The notes: generated by a model not told the origin, from the letters alone. Positions 27,021 to 35,516 are shown, numbered from the stretch's first letter. The stretch: 50,352 nucleotides of DNA from WJMB01 sp964581465 (GCA_964581465.1 CAZOOP010000027.1:1-50352), one strand, 5' to 3'. Program-made: numbers and translations.

Positions 27021-28748
27021 CTAGGCCTTCCCTCTTCGCCTATCCAGTCCCGCTTTCATCAACCCCAGGAACAGCGGGTTGGGGGCCTGGGGGCGGCTGG
27101 TGTACTCGGGATGGAACTGGCTGGCCATGAAGTAGGGGTGGCCGGACAGCTCGAGAACCTGCATGATCCCGCCGTCGGGTGTGGTGCCGGAGAAGCGCAT
27201 CCCGGCCTCTTCGAAGGCCTCACGGTAGTCGTTATTGAACTCGAAGCGGTGACGGAAGCGTTCGACGACCTCGGCGGCGCCGCCGTAGAGCTCGGCGGCC
27301 CGGGACTCGGGACGCAGCTTGACGGTGTGACCGCCCAGGCGCATGGTGCCGCCCAGCTTGCGTTTCTTACGCTGTTCGGGCAACAGGTCGATGACGGGAT
27401 GGGGGGTCTGGGCGTCGACCTCGGTGGTGTGGGCGTCCTCGAGGCCCAGGGCGTGGCGGGCGAACTCGACCACGGCGAAGTGGAAACCGTAACAGATGCC
27501 CAGGAAAGGCACGCCGTTCTCGCGGCAGTGGCGGATGACCCTGATCTTGCCCTCGACGCCCCGAGCGCCGAAGCCGCCGGGGACGATCACGGCTCCGAGG
27601 TTCTCGGGGAGCATCCGCTCGAGGTCGGCGTCGGTGTTGATCTCCGTGGTCTCGATCCAGGCCACCTCGACGCGGCATCCCAGGGCGACCTCGCAGTGTT
27701 CGAGAGAGTTGACGATGCTGACGTAGGAGTCCTTGAGGGTGGCGTACTTGCCGGTGATGGCCACGGTGAGCACGGGCAGCTCCTCGGCCCTGTAGTGTTC
27801 GACGTAGCGGGCCAGGGGGCGGCTCTTACCGCTGGGATCGCGGCGCATGGGCATGGAGAGCTTCAGACGCTCGGTGACGGTGTCGGCCAGCTTCTGGCGC
27901 TCGAGGAGGTGGGGCAGGATGTAGATGCTGGATACGTCGGGCGAGCTGATGACGTTATCCTGGGGCACGTTGCAGAACAGGGAGATCTTCTGGCGCACCT
28001 TGGGGTGGATGCCCACGGGGCAGCGCCCGACGATGATGTCTGGCTGGATGCCGATCTCGAGGAGCTTCTTGACCGAGTGCTGGGTGGGCTTGGATTTCTG
28101 CTCGCCGGAGGCCTCGTTATAGGGCACCATGGTGACGTGGCAGAACATCACGTTCTCTCGTCCCTCGGCGACGTAAAGCTCGCGGGCGGCCTCGATGAAG
28201 TGCAGGTTCTCGATGTCGCCCACAGTGCCGCCGATCTCGATCAGCACGATGTCGTAGGGCTTGCGGATCGCCAGGGTGCGGATGAAGTTCTTGATCTCGC
28301 CGGTGACGTGGGGGATCACCAATACGTCGCGGCCCAGGTACTTGCCGCGGCGCTCTTTCTCCAGCACGTGGGTGTAGAGCTTGCCCGAGGTGAGGTAGTT
28401 GTCCCGGGTCAGGTTCTCGTCGAGGAAGCGCTCGTAGGTGCCCAGGTCCATGTCGCACTCGGTGCCGTCCTCGAGGACGAAGACCTCGCCGTGGCGGTAG
28501 GGGTTGAGCGTCCCGGCGTCGTAGTTGAGGTAGCCGTCGATCTTCATCTGGCTGGCGCTGAAGCCGTAATGGCCGAGCAGATGGGCCAGCGAGGCGCTGA
28601 AGACCCCCTTGCCCACCCCGCTCATCACCCCGCCGGTGATGACGATGTACTTGGTCCGCCCGATGCGATAGGACGGCGGGAAGTAGTCGACGTTCTCACT
28701 GTCGTCGGTCTGGGTGGAGATGGTTTGGAAGTCGAAGCTGTCTTCCAT
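27021..28748 (-). CDS. pyrG: CTP synthase
   Basis: CTP synthase aminates UTP to CTP with ATP and glutamine. The 575 residues comprise an N-terminal extension of about 30, the synthetase domain (P-loop GGVMSGVGKGV, KIDGYLNYDAGTLNPYRHGEVFVLEDGTE, EIGGTVGDIE) and the glutamine amidotransferase domain with nucleophile Cys419 (GICYGFH) and the pair His546/Glu548 (HPE). Compared with the common pattern, several invariant-looking stretches differ: KIDPYLN is KIDGYLN and GICLGMQ is GICYGFH. ATG 28748 follows GAGGGT and gives a family-like N-terminus; the frame stays open to 28868. Function is firm. Confidence 0.95.
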   Translation of the reverse strand: MEDSFDFQTISTQTDDSENVDYFPPSYRIGRTKYIVITGGVMSGVGKGVFSASLAHLLGHYGFSASQMKIDGYLNYDAGTLNPYRHGEVFVLEDGTECDMDLGTYERFLDENLTRDNYLTSGKLYTHVLEKERRGKYLGRDVLVIPHVTGEIKNFIRTLAIRKPYDIVLIEIGGTVGDIENLHFIEAARELYVAEGRENVMFCHVTMVPYNEASGEQKSKPTQHSVKKLLEIGIQPDIIVGRCPVGIHPKVRQKISLFCNVPQDNVISSPDVSSIYILPHLLERQKLADTVTERLKLSMPMRRDPSGKSRPLARYVEHYRAEELPVLTVAITGKYATLKDSYVSIVNSLEHCEVALGCRVEVAWIETTEINTDADLERMLPENLGAVIVPGGFGARGVEGKIRVIRHCRENGVPFLGICYGFHFAVVEFARHALGLEDAHTTEVDAQTPHPVIDLLPEQRKKRKLGGTMRLGGHTVKLRPESRAAELYGGAAEVVERFRHRFEFNNDYREAFEEAGMRFSGTTPDGGIMQVLELSGHPYFMASQFHPEYTSRPQAPNPLFLGLMKAGLDRRRGKA

Positions 28749-29057
28749 GGCGTTACCCTCGCGGGGACCGGGTGAGGATTTGGTGGCGGGATGGATCGGG
28801 CGGGGAGAAAAAGAAAACCCCGGAAGAGCCACCGACGGTTCCGCCTTCCAACCGCTGAGCACGCTCACAGGCGTGGTATACGGCGGCTCGGTCAGAGGTC
28901 TGCCGGATGGGTTATCTCTTCTGGGATTCTAGGATAGCAAAAACCGGCGGCGGAGTCACGGGGGATTATCGCCGGACGACCGGCAGGAGGATTCGTTGTC
29001 GTCGGGGGTGACGGGTGCGGGCTTTCCAACGGTCTGAGGTTGGGTTGCGCGACGTAG

Positions 29058-29276
29058 CCAAGTTTCCGGCTGCGTCTAGCGGCCTACGATCCCGCGAGCT
29101 TTCCCGGCGCCGTCAACCGCTACACCTACGCGGCCAACAACCTGTTGAGGTACGTGGATCCCGACGGAACCGGGATCATAGGTTATCTGAACCACGTCAC
29201 CGACATCATCGAGGAGAGGAACGATCGGACATTCGCACCCCAGGCCGAACAGGACCAGTATCATCGTCACTCGTAG
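29058..29276 (+). pseudogene. Rhs repeat-associated core fragment
   Basis: The frame encodes the end of an Rhs-type core, YDPASFPG, NRYTYAANNLLRYVDPDG, then about 45 residues of a C-terminal tip and a stop at 29274-29276. The frame is blocked by TAG at 29055 and no Rhs gene lies upstream, so this is an orphan tip or pseudogene. The rest of 28749-29534 has no gene. Confidence 0.7.
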
Positions 29277-29534
29277 GATTCAGCTCATCGAGAGCTCCAA
29301 TCAACAATCCCGAATAGATGGTAAACCAAGCTCGAACTTTCCGCCAAAGTAAACAGTCAGTATACTTCTATCTGGTATAAAGCTAGCAGGCTTCAAGTCG
29401 CCTGTTAAGGAGAAACTCTATCTGAGTGGAAGCCGTTTCTCGAAAGTGGCAAGGCTGCTTTGCGGTCCGCGTGCGATAGGGTAAGCTGGTGTGTACCAAG
29501 GAAAAGCGGCGGGGACGGCGGGAATGGCGGGGGG

Positions 29535-30068
29535 TCAGCGCAGGCGGATCAGCGGGGCCAGGTGCTCCAGGGTCGTTGGCCCGATGCCCTCCACGGCGAG
29601 CAAGTCTTCGATGGCGGTGAAGGGTCGGGTGTCGATGATCCGCCCGGCAAGCACGGGACCGACACCGGGCAGGCTCTCCAACAGCGCCGCCGGGGCGTCG
29701 TTGATATCGATTCGGCCGCCGGAGCGCAGCATCGAACGCTCGAAGACTACGAGCTGAGGCGGGACGATCTCGAGTTCGGGCAGGTGCTCGACCAGGGTGG
29801 AATCACCACCGGCACGCAGGTAGACCTCGCGCGGTGACAGGCGGTGATCGAGGCGGAAGGGGTAGGCGCCGGGGCGGGCGACGGCGTCGCCGCAGACGTA
29901 AAGGTAGCCGACGACGGGGGGCTCGGTTTCGGGCGGAGCCGGGGATGCGGCGGAGTGGAACAGCAGAAGGAAGAGCAGGGCGGCGGCGGTGAGCAGACCC
30001 AGGGCGATGAGCTCGCTCCGGGGGTCGACGGGACGACGCTGCGAAGGGTTAGCTCCGTTCGAGCTCAC
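29535..30068 (-). CDS. ComEA-like helix-hairpin-helix DNA-binding protein
   Basis: The 177-residue protein has one N-terminal membrane anchor (about 19-40), an SLBB-like beta domain (50-115: GYLYVCGDAVARPGAYPF, PREVYLRAGG) and two helix-hairpin-helix motifs (DINDAPAALLESLPGVGPVLAGRII and FTAIEDLLAVEGIGPTTLEHL). This is the ComEA layout: a periplasmic double-stranded DNA receptor for natural uptake. The start is GTG 30068, overlapping the upstream TPR gene by 20 bp, so it is the last gene of the divIVA-TPR-comEA operon. With the pil genes, natural transformation is possible. Other DNA-uptake genes (comEC, dprA) are not in the window. Confidence 0.85.
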   Translation of the reverse strand: MSSNGANPSQRRPVDPRSELIALGLLTAAALLFLLLFHSAASPAPPETEPPVVGYLYVCGDAVARPGAYPFRLDHRLSPREVYLRAGGDSTLVEHLPELEIVPPQLVVFERSMLRSGGRIDINDAPAALLESLPGVGPVLAGRIIDTRPFTAIEDLLAVEGIGPTTLEHLAPLIRLR

Positions 30069-30954
30069 CGTGGGCCACCATGTTGTAGGGCTCGAGCTCG
30101 ACGGCGCGTTGCCAGAGCGCCCGGGCCTCGTCGCCGCGGTCGGTGGCCCGCAGCCAGTGGCTGACGATCTTGAGCAACTGGTTGTCGACCCGACCGTACT
30201 TGAGCATCAGCACGGCGGCCTCGTGCCCGCCGGCCAGATCGCTCTGCTTGATCCGGGCCAGACTCAGGCAGCGCCAGGCCCAGCCGTTGGTTGAATCCAG
30301 GGCCACCCAATCCTCGGCCAACTCCAGGCCCGCACCGACGTCGTTGAGGGCCAAGTGGGCCTCGAACAGCGGCTCGTAGGCCAGTAGGTAGGTCGGCTCG
30401 AGGGCGAGGACGGTCGAGAGGTTCTTCTGGGCCTGAACCCAGTTCTCGAGCAGATAGAAAGCCATCCCGTGCAGATACTGATAATCGGGATTATCGGGCT
30501 GAATCTCCACCAGGCGGCGGGTGTGGCTCAGGGCGGCGTCGTAATGCCCCTCCTTCAGCTGGCTCTCGGCCAGGCCGGCCAGCACGGGGGGATTGTCCGG
30601 CACCAGAGCCAGGACCTGTTCGAGGACGTCGATGGCGTTGGGATAATCCCCCAGCGCCTTGTAAATGGTGCCCAGATTGAACAGGAAGTTGGGGTCGTTC
30701 TGAAACTCGCTGAGCAGAGGCAGCATGTGCTCCAGGGCGCGTTCGAAGTCGCCCCGGGCCATGGCCACCAATCCCAGGCCGTTGGTCGCCACGGCGTTGT
30801 CCGGCTCGAGGGACAGGACCTGCTCGTAAAGCATCTCGGCTCGATCGAGCTGGCCGTTGCGGTAGGCGATGTTGGCGTCGGCGATCAGCTCCTCGATACC
30901 CTGAGCGCCGACCAGGCAGACCAAAGCGCAGATCACGATGATGACGGCTCGCAT
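30049..30954 (-). CDS. Secreted tetratricopeptide-repeat protein
   Basis: The 301-residue protein has a signal peptide (VIIVICALVCLVGAQG) and at least seven TPR units, for example ANIAYRNGQLDRAEMLYEQVLSLEPDN and GTIYKALGDYPNAIDVLEQVLALVPDN. TPRs are protein-binding scaffolds; here they would lie in the periplasm. ATG 30954 has GGAGGT upstream. It starts 25 bp after the DivIVA-domain gene and overlaps the comEA-like gene, so all three are one operon. Partners unknown. Confidence 0.82.
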   Translation of the reverse strand: MRAVIIVICALVCLVGAQGIEELIADANIAYRNGQLDRAEMLYEQVLSLEPDNAVATNGLGLVAMARGDFERALEHMLPLLSEFQNDPNFLFNLGTIYKALGDYPNAIDVLEQVLALVPDNPPVLAGLAESQLKEGHYDAALSHTRRLVEIQPDNPDYQYLHGMAFYLLENWVQAQKNLSTVLALEPTYLLAYEPLFEAHLALNDVGAGLELAEDWVALDSTNGWAWRCLSLARIKQSDLAGGHEAAVLMLKYGRVDNQLLKIVSHWLRATDRGDEARALWQRAVELEPYNMVAHGELERS

Positions 30955-30979
30955 AGCGATGACCTCCGAGCGATGAGGC

Positions 30980-31495
30980 TCAGGGCTGGTTGAGATCCAG
31001 CTCGTCGGGCAGGGATTCTTCCTGGTCCCCGGGGTTGGGATCGAAACCGCTGAGTTCGAAGTCGTCGAGCAGGCGGGTCTGGGAATCGATCAAGGCCCGC
31101 AACTGGGCGACCATCGTCCGTTTCTGCGATTGCAGGTTGATGAGTTCGTTGCGCAGCTCGTCGCGACGGCGCTGGGCCTGGTGGACGATCTCCTCGGCGC
31201 GGACCTCGGCCTGGCGGATGACCGTGTCCCGCTTCTCCTCGGCCGCCCGAGACATCGTGTCGGCGGCCTCCTGGGCGGTCATCAGCGTACGCTCCAGGTT
31301 CTTCTCCATTCGCCGGTACTCGGCGATCTGCCCCTCCAACGTCTTCACAGTGTCGCGCAGCTTGGCGTTGTCGTTCACGACCCGCTCCAGCTCGTCGGCC
31401 ACCCGTTGGAGGAAGGCGTCGACCTCCTCCACGGCGTAGCCGCGCATTGCGCGGGTGAACTCCTGGCGGTGGATTTCTTGGGGTGTTATCTTCAC
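30980..31495 (-). CDS. divIVA: DivIVA-domain coiled-coil protein
   Basis: DivIVA-family proteins bind curved inner membrane and recruit cell-division or polar-growth partners. This 171-residue protein begins with the lipid-binding DivIVA motif (ITPQEIHRQEFTRAMRGYAVEEVDAFLQRV) followed by a long coiled coil (residues about 35-140) and an acidic tail. The start is GTG 31495, set by the motif and GAGGAG; the longer frame to 31573 contains the promoter. DivIVA is unusual in lipid A-bearing diderms but occurs in several deep-branching ones. First gene of the divIVA-TPR-comEA operon. Confidence 0.9.
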   Translation of the reverse strand: MKITPQEIHRQEFTRAMRGYAVEEVDAFLQRVADELERVVNDNAKLRDTVKTLEGQIAEYRRMEKNLERTLMTAQEAADTMSRAAEEKRDTVIRQAEVRAEEIVHQAQRRRDELRNELINLQSQKRTMVAQLRALIDSQTRLLDDFELSGFDPNPGDQEESLPDELDLNQP

Positions 31496-31544
31496 CTCGA
31501 CTCCTCGCTGGACTCGTTGGCTTGGGGATGCCGTGATTAGCTCT

Positions 31545-31573
31545 AGTATAGCCGTCGGACGCCCCGACGACAA
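31545..31573 (-). promoter_or_regulatory. Sigma-70 promoter of the divIVA-TPR-comEA operon
   Basis: On the minus strand TTGTCG (31568-31573) and TATACT (31545-31550) are 17 bp apart. It lies 50 bp upstream of the GTG start. Confidence 0.6.
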
Positions 31574-31732
31574 GTCGTCGGTGTCGGTCTGGTAGGCTGG
31601 TATACAGAGAGAACATAATGAATGGGCGTTGCGCAGTCCGTTGACCTCTGCTCACAACGGTCGGAGTAGTCCGTCATCCGGTTTCCAGGCGTAGCCCGGT
31701 ATCCCGCACAGTTTCAACGAGCCTGGACCGGA

Positions 31733-32428
31733 CTACTTCTCCGAGCCCGGAAGGTAGTCGGCCCACTCCTCGATCAAATCCATGAACGGCCGGCAGTAGC
31801 GGCAGAGCTCTATCGCCTCATCCAGCCAGGGCTCCGTCTCCAGCCAGTCTCCGGGCTCGCGGTCCTGGTGCGCGTAAATGCCCTTGTAGCGAAGCAGCTC
31901 CGGATAGGGCAGCTCGACATCCTTGTACTCCCTCGGGACGCGCTTCATCTGGGGCTCGTTGACCGTGTAACGTTCGCGGACGCGCTCGATCGCCTCGCCG
32001 AGGCGGCGGTTGATCTGAGAATCGGCGATCCACTCGCGGTAGCGACGCACCAGGGGCATCTCCGGGGCGTAGAGTCCGCAGGCCCAGAAGACCTCCTCCG
32101 GCGCGAAATGGAGGTAGATGAAGGGGCTCTGCTTGCGCACCTTGCGATAGACCAGCACGCCGATATGGGTCTTGAAGGGCGACTTGTCCTTCGAGAAGCG
32201 AATGTCGCGGTAGATACGGTAGAAGCTCTTGTTGACCTTGGGGATGGCGACGTAATCCGGATAAGCTTCCTTGACGCCCTCCCAGAGGTAGGCCAGCGTC
32301 TCGCTGAGCGCAGGGACGATGACGTTGTCGTAGTAGTGCCGATTCTCGCTGAACCAGACGCGGTCGTTGTTTTGCCGCAGATCGCTCAGGAAGCTCAGGG
32401 CAGCGGCGGGGAAGACGGGATGCTCCAT
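31733..32428 (-). CDS. DUF2461 family protein
   Basis: The 231 residues match the DUF2461/TIGR02453 family throughout: NNDRVWFSENRHYY near the start, IPKVNKSFYRIYRDIRFSKDKSPFKTHIGV in the middle (the signature), then YLHFAPEEVFWACGLYAPE and the conserved KRVPREYK. The family is widespread and unsolved. ATG 32428 has GGAGAGG in front. Palindromic element 3 lies 50 bp upstream, with one arm facing this gene (predicted start near 32578, 150 nt away). No partner in operon. Confidence 0.85.
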   Translation of the reverse strand: MEHPVFPAAALSFLSDLRQNNDRVWFSENRHYYDNVIVPALSETLAYLWEGVKEAYPDYVAIPKVNKSFYRIYRDIRFSKDKSPFKTHIGVLVYRKVRKQSPFIYLHFAPEEVFWACGLYAPEMPLVRRYREWIADSQINRRLGEAIERVRERYTVNEPQMKRVPREYKDVELPYPELLRYKGIYAHQDREPGDWLETEPWLDEAIELCRYCRPFMDLIEEWADYLPGSEK

Positions 32429-32477
32429 GACCTCTCCGGGTGTTGTAGGGGATAGTCGGGCGGATCAGCTACCCCGA

Positions 32478-32664
32478 CGCGACCTTCGCGAAAACCATCG
32501 CACGGTTGCCGCGCAAAGGCACCCCGGCTTTGGCACGTTTCTTGCAGCGGGGCGGGGTAAGCATTCGGTCGAACCACCGCGCAATTCCGCAAGAAACGAG
32601 CCAAAGCCGCCGCGCCGGTCACGGTCCACTGTCCTGGATACGGTGTGTTTTCGCGAAGGTCGCG
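32478..32664. repeat. Two-tier palindromic element, copy 3 (sigma-54-like arms)
   Basis: Outer arms CGCGACCTTCGCGAAAAC (32478-32495) and its exact complement (32647-32664) enclose inner arms 32526-32545 and 32589-32608 around a 43-nt loop. The right arm has one mismatch (GGCTCG instead of GGCACG), so the leftward sigma-54-like site is weakened. The element sits between two divergent genes: DUF2461 (minus) and the GNAT-like gene (plus). Confidence 0.87.
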
Positions 32665-32765
32665 CGGCGGCCGGGTGCGCTCCGACTCCCTTCCATCTTA
32701 CCAGCCGTCGCGGCGCCGGGCAACGTCGACGAATCTGGGGGGATGCATCGAAGCGCTCTTGGAGG

Positions 32766-32771
32766 TATAAT
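32766..32771 (+). promoter_or_regulatory. Candidate -10 box of the GNAT-like gene
   Basis: A perfect TATAAT lies 77 bp before ATG 32849. No good -35 is seen at 17 bp. Confidence 0.35.
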
Positions 32772-32848
32772 ACTGCTTTGTCTACATTAACCAGTTTATC
32801 ATCCTGTCTTCACCGTCCACGGACGGCCAAGCGACGAGGGGGCGGCCG

Positions 32849-34138
32849 ATGGCCCGGGAATCCGCAGCCGAGGAAACCACCAATACAACCGAGATCAGCC
32901 GGGTCGACGTTCGTAACAAACGCGAGCTGCGCGAGTTCATCTACTATCCCGCCGAGCTCTACCGCGGCGTGTCCCAGTGGGTGCCGCCGCTCTACGACAC
33001 CGAGTGGGAGTACTACCGCCCGGACAAGAACCCGGTCTTCGAGCACTCCGAGGCCGCCCTCTGGGTGGCCCGGCGCGACGGCGGGACCGTCGGGCGGATC
33101 ATGGGCATCATCCAGCACCGCATGAACGAGCGCTTCGGCACAAAGAACGCCCGCTTCGCCCTGCTGGACTGCATCGAGGACCTCGAGGTCGCCCGCGGGC
33201 TGCTCAACTCCGTCGAGGAGTGGGCCGGGGAGCGGGGGATGGAGACCATCACCGGGCCGCACGGCTTCTCAGACTCCGACCCCGAGGGCATGCTGATCAA
33301 GGGCTACGAGCAGCGGGCGACCATCGCCAGCTACTACAACCACCCTTACCTGCCCCGTTTCGTAGAGGCCTGCGGCTACACTAAGGACTTCGATTACCGG
33401 GTCTTCCGCATCGAGATCCCCGCCGAGCCCCCGCAGATCTACGCCAAGATCAAGCGGCGCCTGGAGCGCCAGGGATTCGTGCTGGTCGAGTTCAACAAGA
33501 CGCGGCACATCAAGCCCCACCTCGACAACTTCGTCAAGATTTTGAACGAGACCTTCGAGAGTGTCTACGGCTACGTCGAGATGACCCCGGAGGAGGGGCG
33601 CAAGCTGATCAAGGACTACCTGCGGATCATGGACCCGCACTTCATCAAGTTCATCTACAAGATCGATCCCGACGAGGTCGGTCGACCGATCGACCCCGAC
33701 GCTGACGAGGTCGCCGGCTTCCTGGTCGGCATGCCCGACATCACCGAGGGAATCCAGAAGGCCAAGGGCAAGCTGCTGCCCTTCGGCATCTTCAAGATTT
33801 TCAAGGCCCGGCGGACCACCAAGCAGCTCGATCTGTTCTTCGCCGGGGTCACCGAGAAGTACCGCAACCGCGGCCTGTCGGCCATGTTCGCCGTCACTTT
33901 CATCCGCGACGCCAACGAGCTGGGCCTCGAGTATATCGACGCCCACCAGGAGCTGGAATTCAACCACAAGGTCCACGACGAGTGGAGCCGTTTCGAGAGC
34001 CGGGAGTACAAGCGGCTGCGCGTGTTCGCCAAGGAGCTGACTCCCGGCGGTCTCGAGCGCTACAAGCGGGCCACCGCCGAGGTGATCCTGCGCGACCGCA
34101 TCTCCCCGCCCGAGGAACACCAGGAGTACCGGCTGTAG
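32849..34138 (+). CDS. GNAT-like N-acetyltransferase family protein
   Basis: The 429-residue protein belongs by pattern to an uncharacterised GNAT-fold group of about 370-430 residues: VDVRNKRELREFIYYPAELYRG at the start, a long central domain, and late GVTEKYRNRGLSAMFAVTFI with YIDAHQELEFNHKVHDEWSRF near residues 335-385, which mirror the acetyl-CoA-binding loop (R/Q-x-x-G-x-G/A) and its following strand. The Q/RxxGxG equivalent (YRNRGLSA) is imperfect. ATG 32849 follows GAGGGGG. Substrate unknown. An intrinsic terminator follows at 34176-34203. Confidence 0.68.
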   Translation: MARESAAEETTNTTEISRVDVRNKRELREFIYYPAELYRGVSQWVPPLYDTEWEYYRPDKNPVFEHSEAALWVARRDGGTVGRIMGIIQHRMNERFGTKNARFALLDCIEDLEVARGLLNSVEEWAGERGMETITGPHGFSDSDPEGMLIKGYEQRATIASYYNHPYLPRFVEACGYTKDFDYRVFRIEIPAEPPQIYAKIKRRLERQGFVLVEFNKTRHIKPHLDNFVKILNETFESVYGYVEMTPEEGRKLIKDYLRIMDPHFIKFIYKIDPDEVGRPIDPDADEVAGFLVGMPDITEGIQKAKGKLLPFGIFKIFKARRTTKQLDLFFAGVTEKYRNRGLSAMFAVTFIRDANELGLEYIDAHQELEFNHKVHDEWSRFESREYKRLRVFAKELTPGGLERYKRATAEVILRDRISPPEEHQEYRL

Positions 34139-34175
34139 GACGGCGAACGCCTGGGATGGTTATAGGATTGCGTAG

Positions 34176-34203
34176 GGGCCGACCTTCAGGTCGGCCCGTT
34201 TTT
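34176..34203 (+). terminator. Intrinsic terminator of the GNAT-like gene
   Basis: GGGCCGACC and GGTCGGCCC pair around TTCA (34176-34197), followed by GTTTTTATCTTTT. The same hairpin recurs, with fewer Ts, in each unit of the following tandem array. Confidence 0.8.
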
Positions 34204-34429
34204 ATCTTTTCACGTAGGGCGGGGGCTCCGCCCCCCGCCGCCGTGGATCATCGTCCAACTCGTCGCCATTCCACCACTGATGAAACGGGCCTCCATCCCC
34301 GGTTGGGGGAACGTAGGGGCCGACCTTCAGGTCGGCCCGTTTGAGCTTGTCACGTAGGGCGGGGGCTCCGCCCCCCGCCGTGGATCATCGTCCAACTCGT
34401 CGCCATTCCACCACTGATGAAACGGGCCT

Positions 34430-34529
34430 NNNNNNNNNNNNNNNNNNNNNNNNNNNNNNNNNNNNNNNNNNNNNNNNNNNNNNNNNNNNNNNNNNNNNNN
34501 NNNNNNNNNNNNNNNNNNNNNNNNNNNNN
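34430..34529. other. Assembly gap (100 N)
   Basis: Exactly 100 N, the usual placeholder for a scaffold gap of unknown size. It falls inside the tandem array, so the array is probably longer than shown. Confidence 0.98.
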
Positions 34530-34740
34530 TGAAACGGGCCTCCATCCCCGGTTGGGGGAACGTAGGGGCCGACCTTCAGGTCGGTCCGTTTGAGCTTGTC
34601 ACGTAGGGCGGGGGCTCCGCCCCCCGCCGCCGTGGATCATCGTCCAACTCGTCGCCATTCCACCACTGATGAAACGGGCCTCCACCCACGGTTGGGGGAA
34701 CGCAGGAGCCGCCCTACAGGGTGCAATGGGAGTAAACCAA

Positions 34741-34815
34741 GGCCCCGGCACGTGTTTTTGCCCGAGTCCTCCCCGCCAGTGGGAGGGCTCGACGCGCAAA
34801 AACCGTGACGGGGCC
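34741..34815. repeat. Possible diverged member of the palindromic element family
   Basis: The arms GGCCCCGGCACGTGTTTTTGC (34741-34761) and, reverse complemented, GGCCCCGTCACGGTTTTTGC (34796-34815) resemble the family's inner arm in its CACG...TTGC part. A second stem (CGAGTCCTCCC with GGGAGGGCTCG) fills the loop. One arm has GG-N11-GC, the other GT-N10-GC, so neither is a good sigma-54 site. It lies 20 bp after the tlpA-like stop and may just be a terminator-type hairpin. Confidence 0.35.
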
Positions 34816-34835
34816 GGCGCGACGGTGACAACGTC

Positions 34836-35435
34836 CTACAGGTAACCCTCGAAGATCTCCCGGAAGGTCGCCTTGTCCCGGGAGCCCACGATCATCTCGC
34901 CCGGCGTGCCGTCGCGGTTGACCATGAAGGTGGTCGGGATGGCCGAGAAGGAGTAATAGCCCATCACGGCCTCGGGATCGGTCAGGGCGTCGAGGTGCAG
35001 CACCGGGTAATCGATGCCTGTCTCGGCGATGAAGCCGGGCAGCACGTCGGCGGTGTCGTCGAGGCTGATGCCGACCAGGATCAGCTCGTCGCCGTACTCG
35101 CGGTTGAGCTCGATGAGCTCCGGTATCTCGGCCCGGCAAGGCCCGCACCAGGTGGCGAAGAAGTTCAGCACGACCACGGAGCCGCGATGATCGGCCAGGG
35201 AGAACAGCTCGCCCTGGAGGGTGGCTCCGGTGATGTCGGCGACGAGCCGTGTATCGCTCGAGCTTCCAGACGGGTTGGAATCCGTCGTATCGGCGGGAGC
35301 TTCCGTCTGGTCGACGGTGCTTCCGGCTGGTTCATCGACCTGCCCGGTCTCCTCGGTCTCGTCGGAACAGGCGCTCAGACCGACCAGGGCGAAAAGCGCC
35401 ACGAGGGTTAGAATGAAAGGGGCTGACTGTTTCAT
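34836..35435 (-). CDS. TlpA-like thiol-disulfide oxidoreductase lipoprotein (copy 1)
   Basis: The 199-residue protein has a lipoprotein signal with lipobox LSAC (Cys23), a Ser/Thr/Glu-rich linker (24-70) and a thioredoxin fold of the TlpA/ResA type: FFATWCGPCRAE with redox pair Cys97/Cys100, then the cis-proline strand FSAIPTTFMVNRDG. It would reduce or shuffle periplasmic disulfides, for example in cytochrome c maturation. The start is taken as ATG 35435, five bases after GGAGG; GTG 35438 is too close. It lies next to a second TlpA-like lipoprotein on the same strand with an intervening hairpin (35484-35511). Confidence 0.88.
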   Translation of the reverse strand: MKQSAPFILTLVALFALVGLSACSDETEETGQVDEPAGSTVDQTEAPADTTDSNPSGSSSDTRLVADITGATLQGELFSLADHRGSVVVLNFFATWCGPCRAEIPELIELNREYGDELILVGISLDDTADVLPGFIAETGIDYPVLHLDALTDPEAVMGYYSFSAIPTTFMVNRDGTPGEMIVGSRDKATFREIFEGYL

Positions 35436-35483
35436 CACTGCCTCCGATCATGCGTGTTTACTGATAAGCAGGGTTAGAGAGAC

Positions 35484-35511
35484 GGCCCGGGGGCTAATCC
35501 CCGCGGGCCGT
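35484..35511 (-). terminator. Hairpin between the two TlpA-like genes
   Basis: GGCCCG(G)GGGC pairs with (G)CCCCGCGGGCC around TAAT. On the minus strand it is followed by CTCTCTAACCC, so the U-tract is poor. It may be a partial terminator or a stabilising stem. Confidence 0.4.
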
Positions 35512-35516
35512 GGAGT

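Larger units (their letters stand above)
34171..34726. repeat. Tandem array of 139-142-bp units interrupted by an assembly gap
   Basis: The unit contains CACGTAGGGCGGGGGCTCCG plus CCCCCCGCC, the segment TGGATCATCGTCCAACTCGT, CACTGATGAAACGGGCCTCC and the hairpin GGCCGACCTTCAGGTCGG. Units begin at 34211, 34350 and 34600, with 100 N at 34430-34529. The two first copies are 139 bp apart and differ by a CCG. Each unit holds two palindromic stems. Copy number is unknown because of the gap. Confidence 0.9.

Noticed and set aside
34171..34726. CRISPR array
   Set aside because: Units are 139-142 bp without unique spacers of uniform size, so this is a tandem repeat and not a CRISPR.
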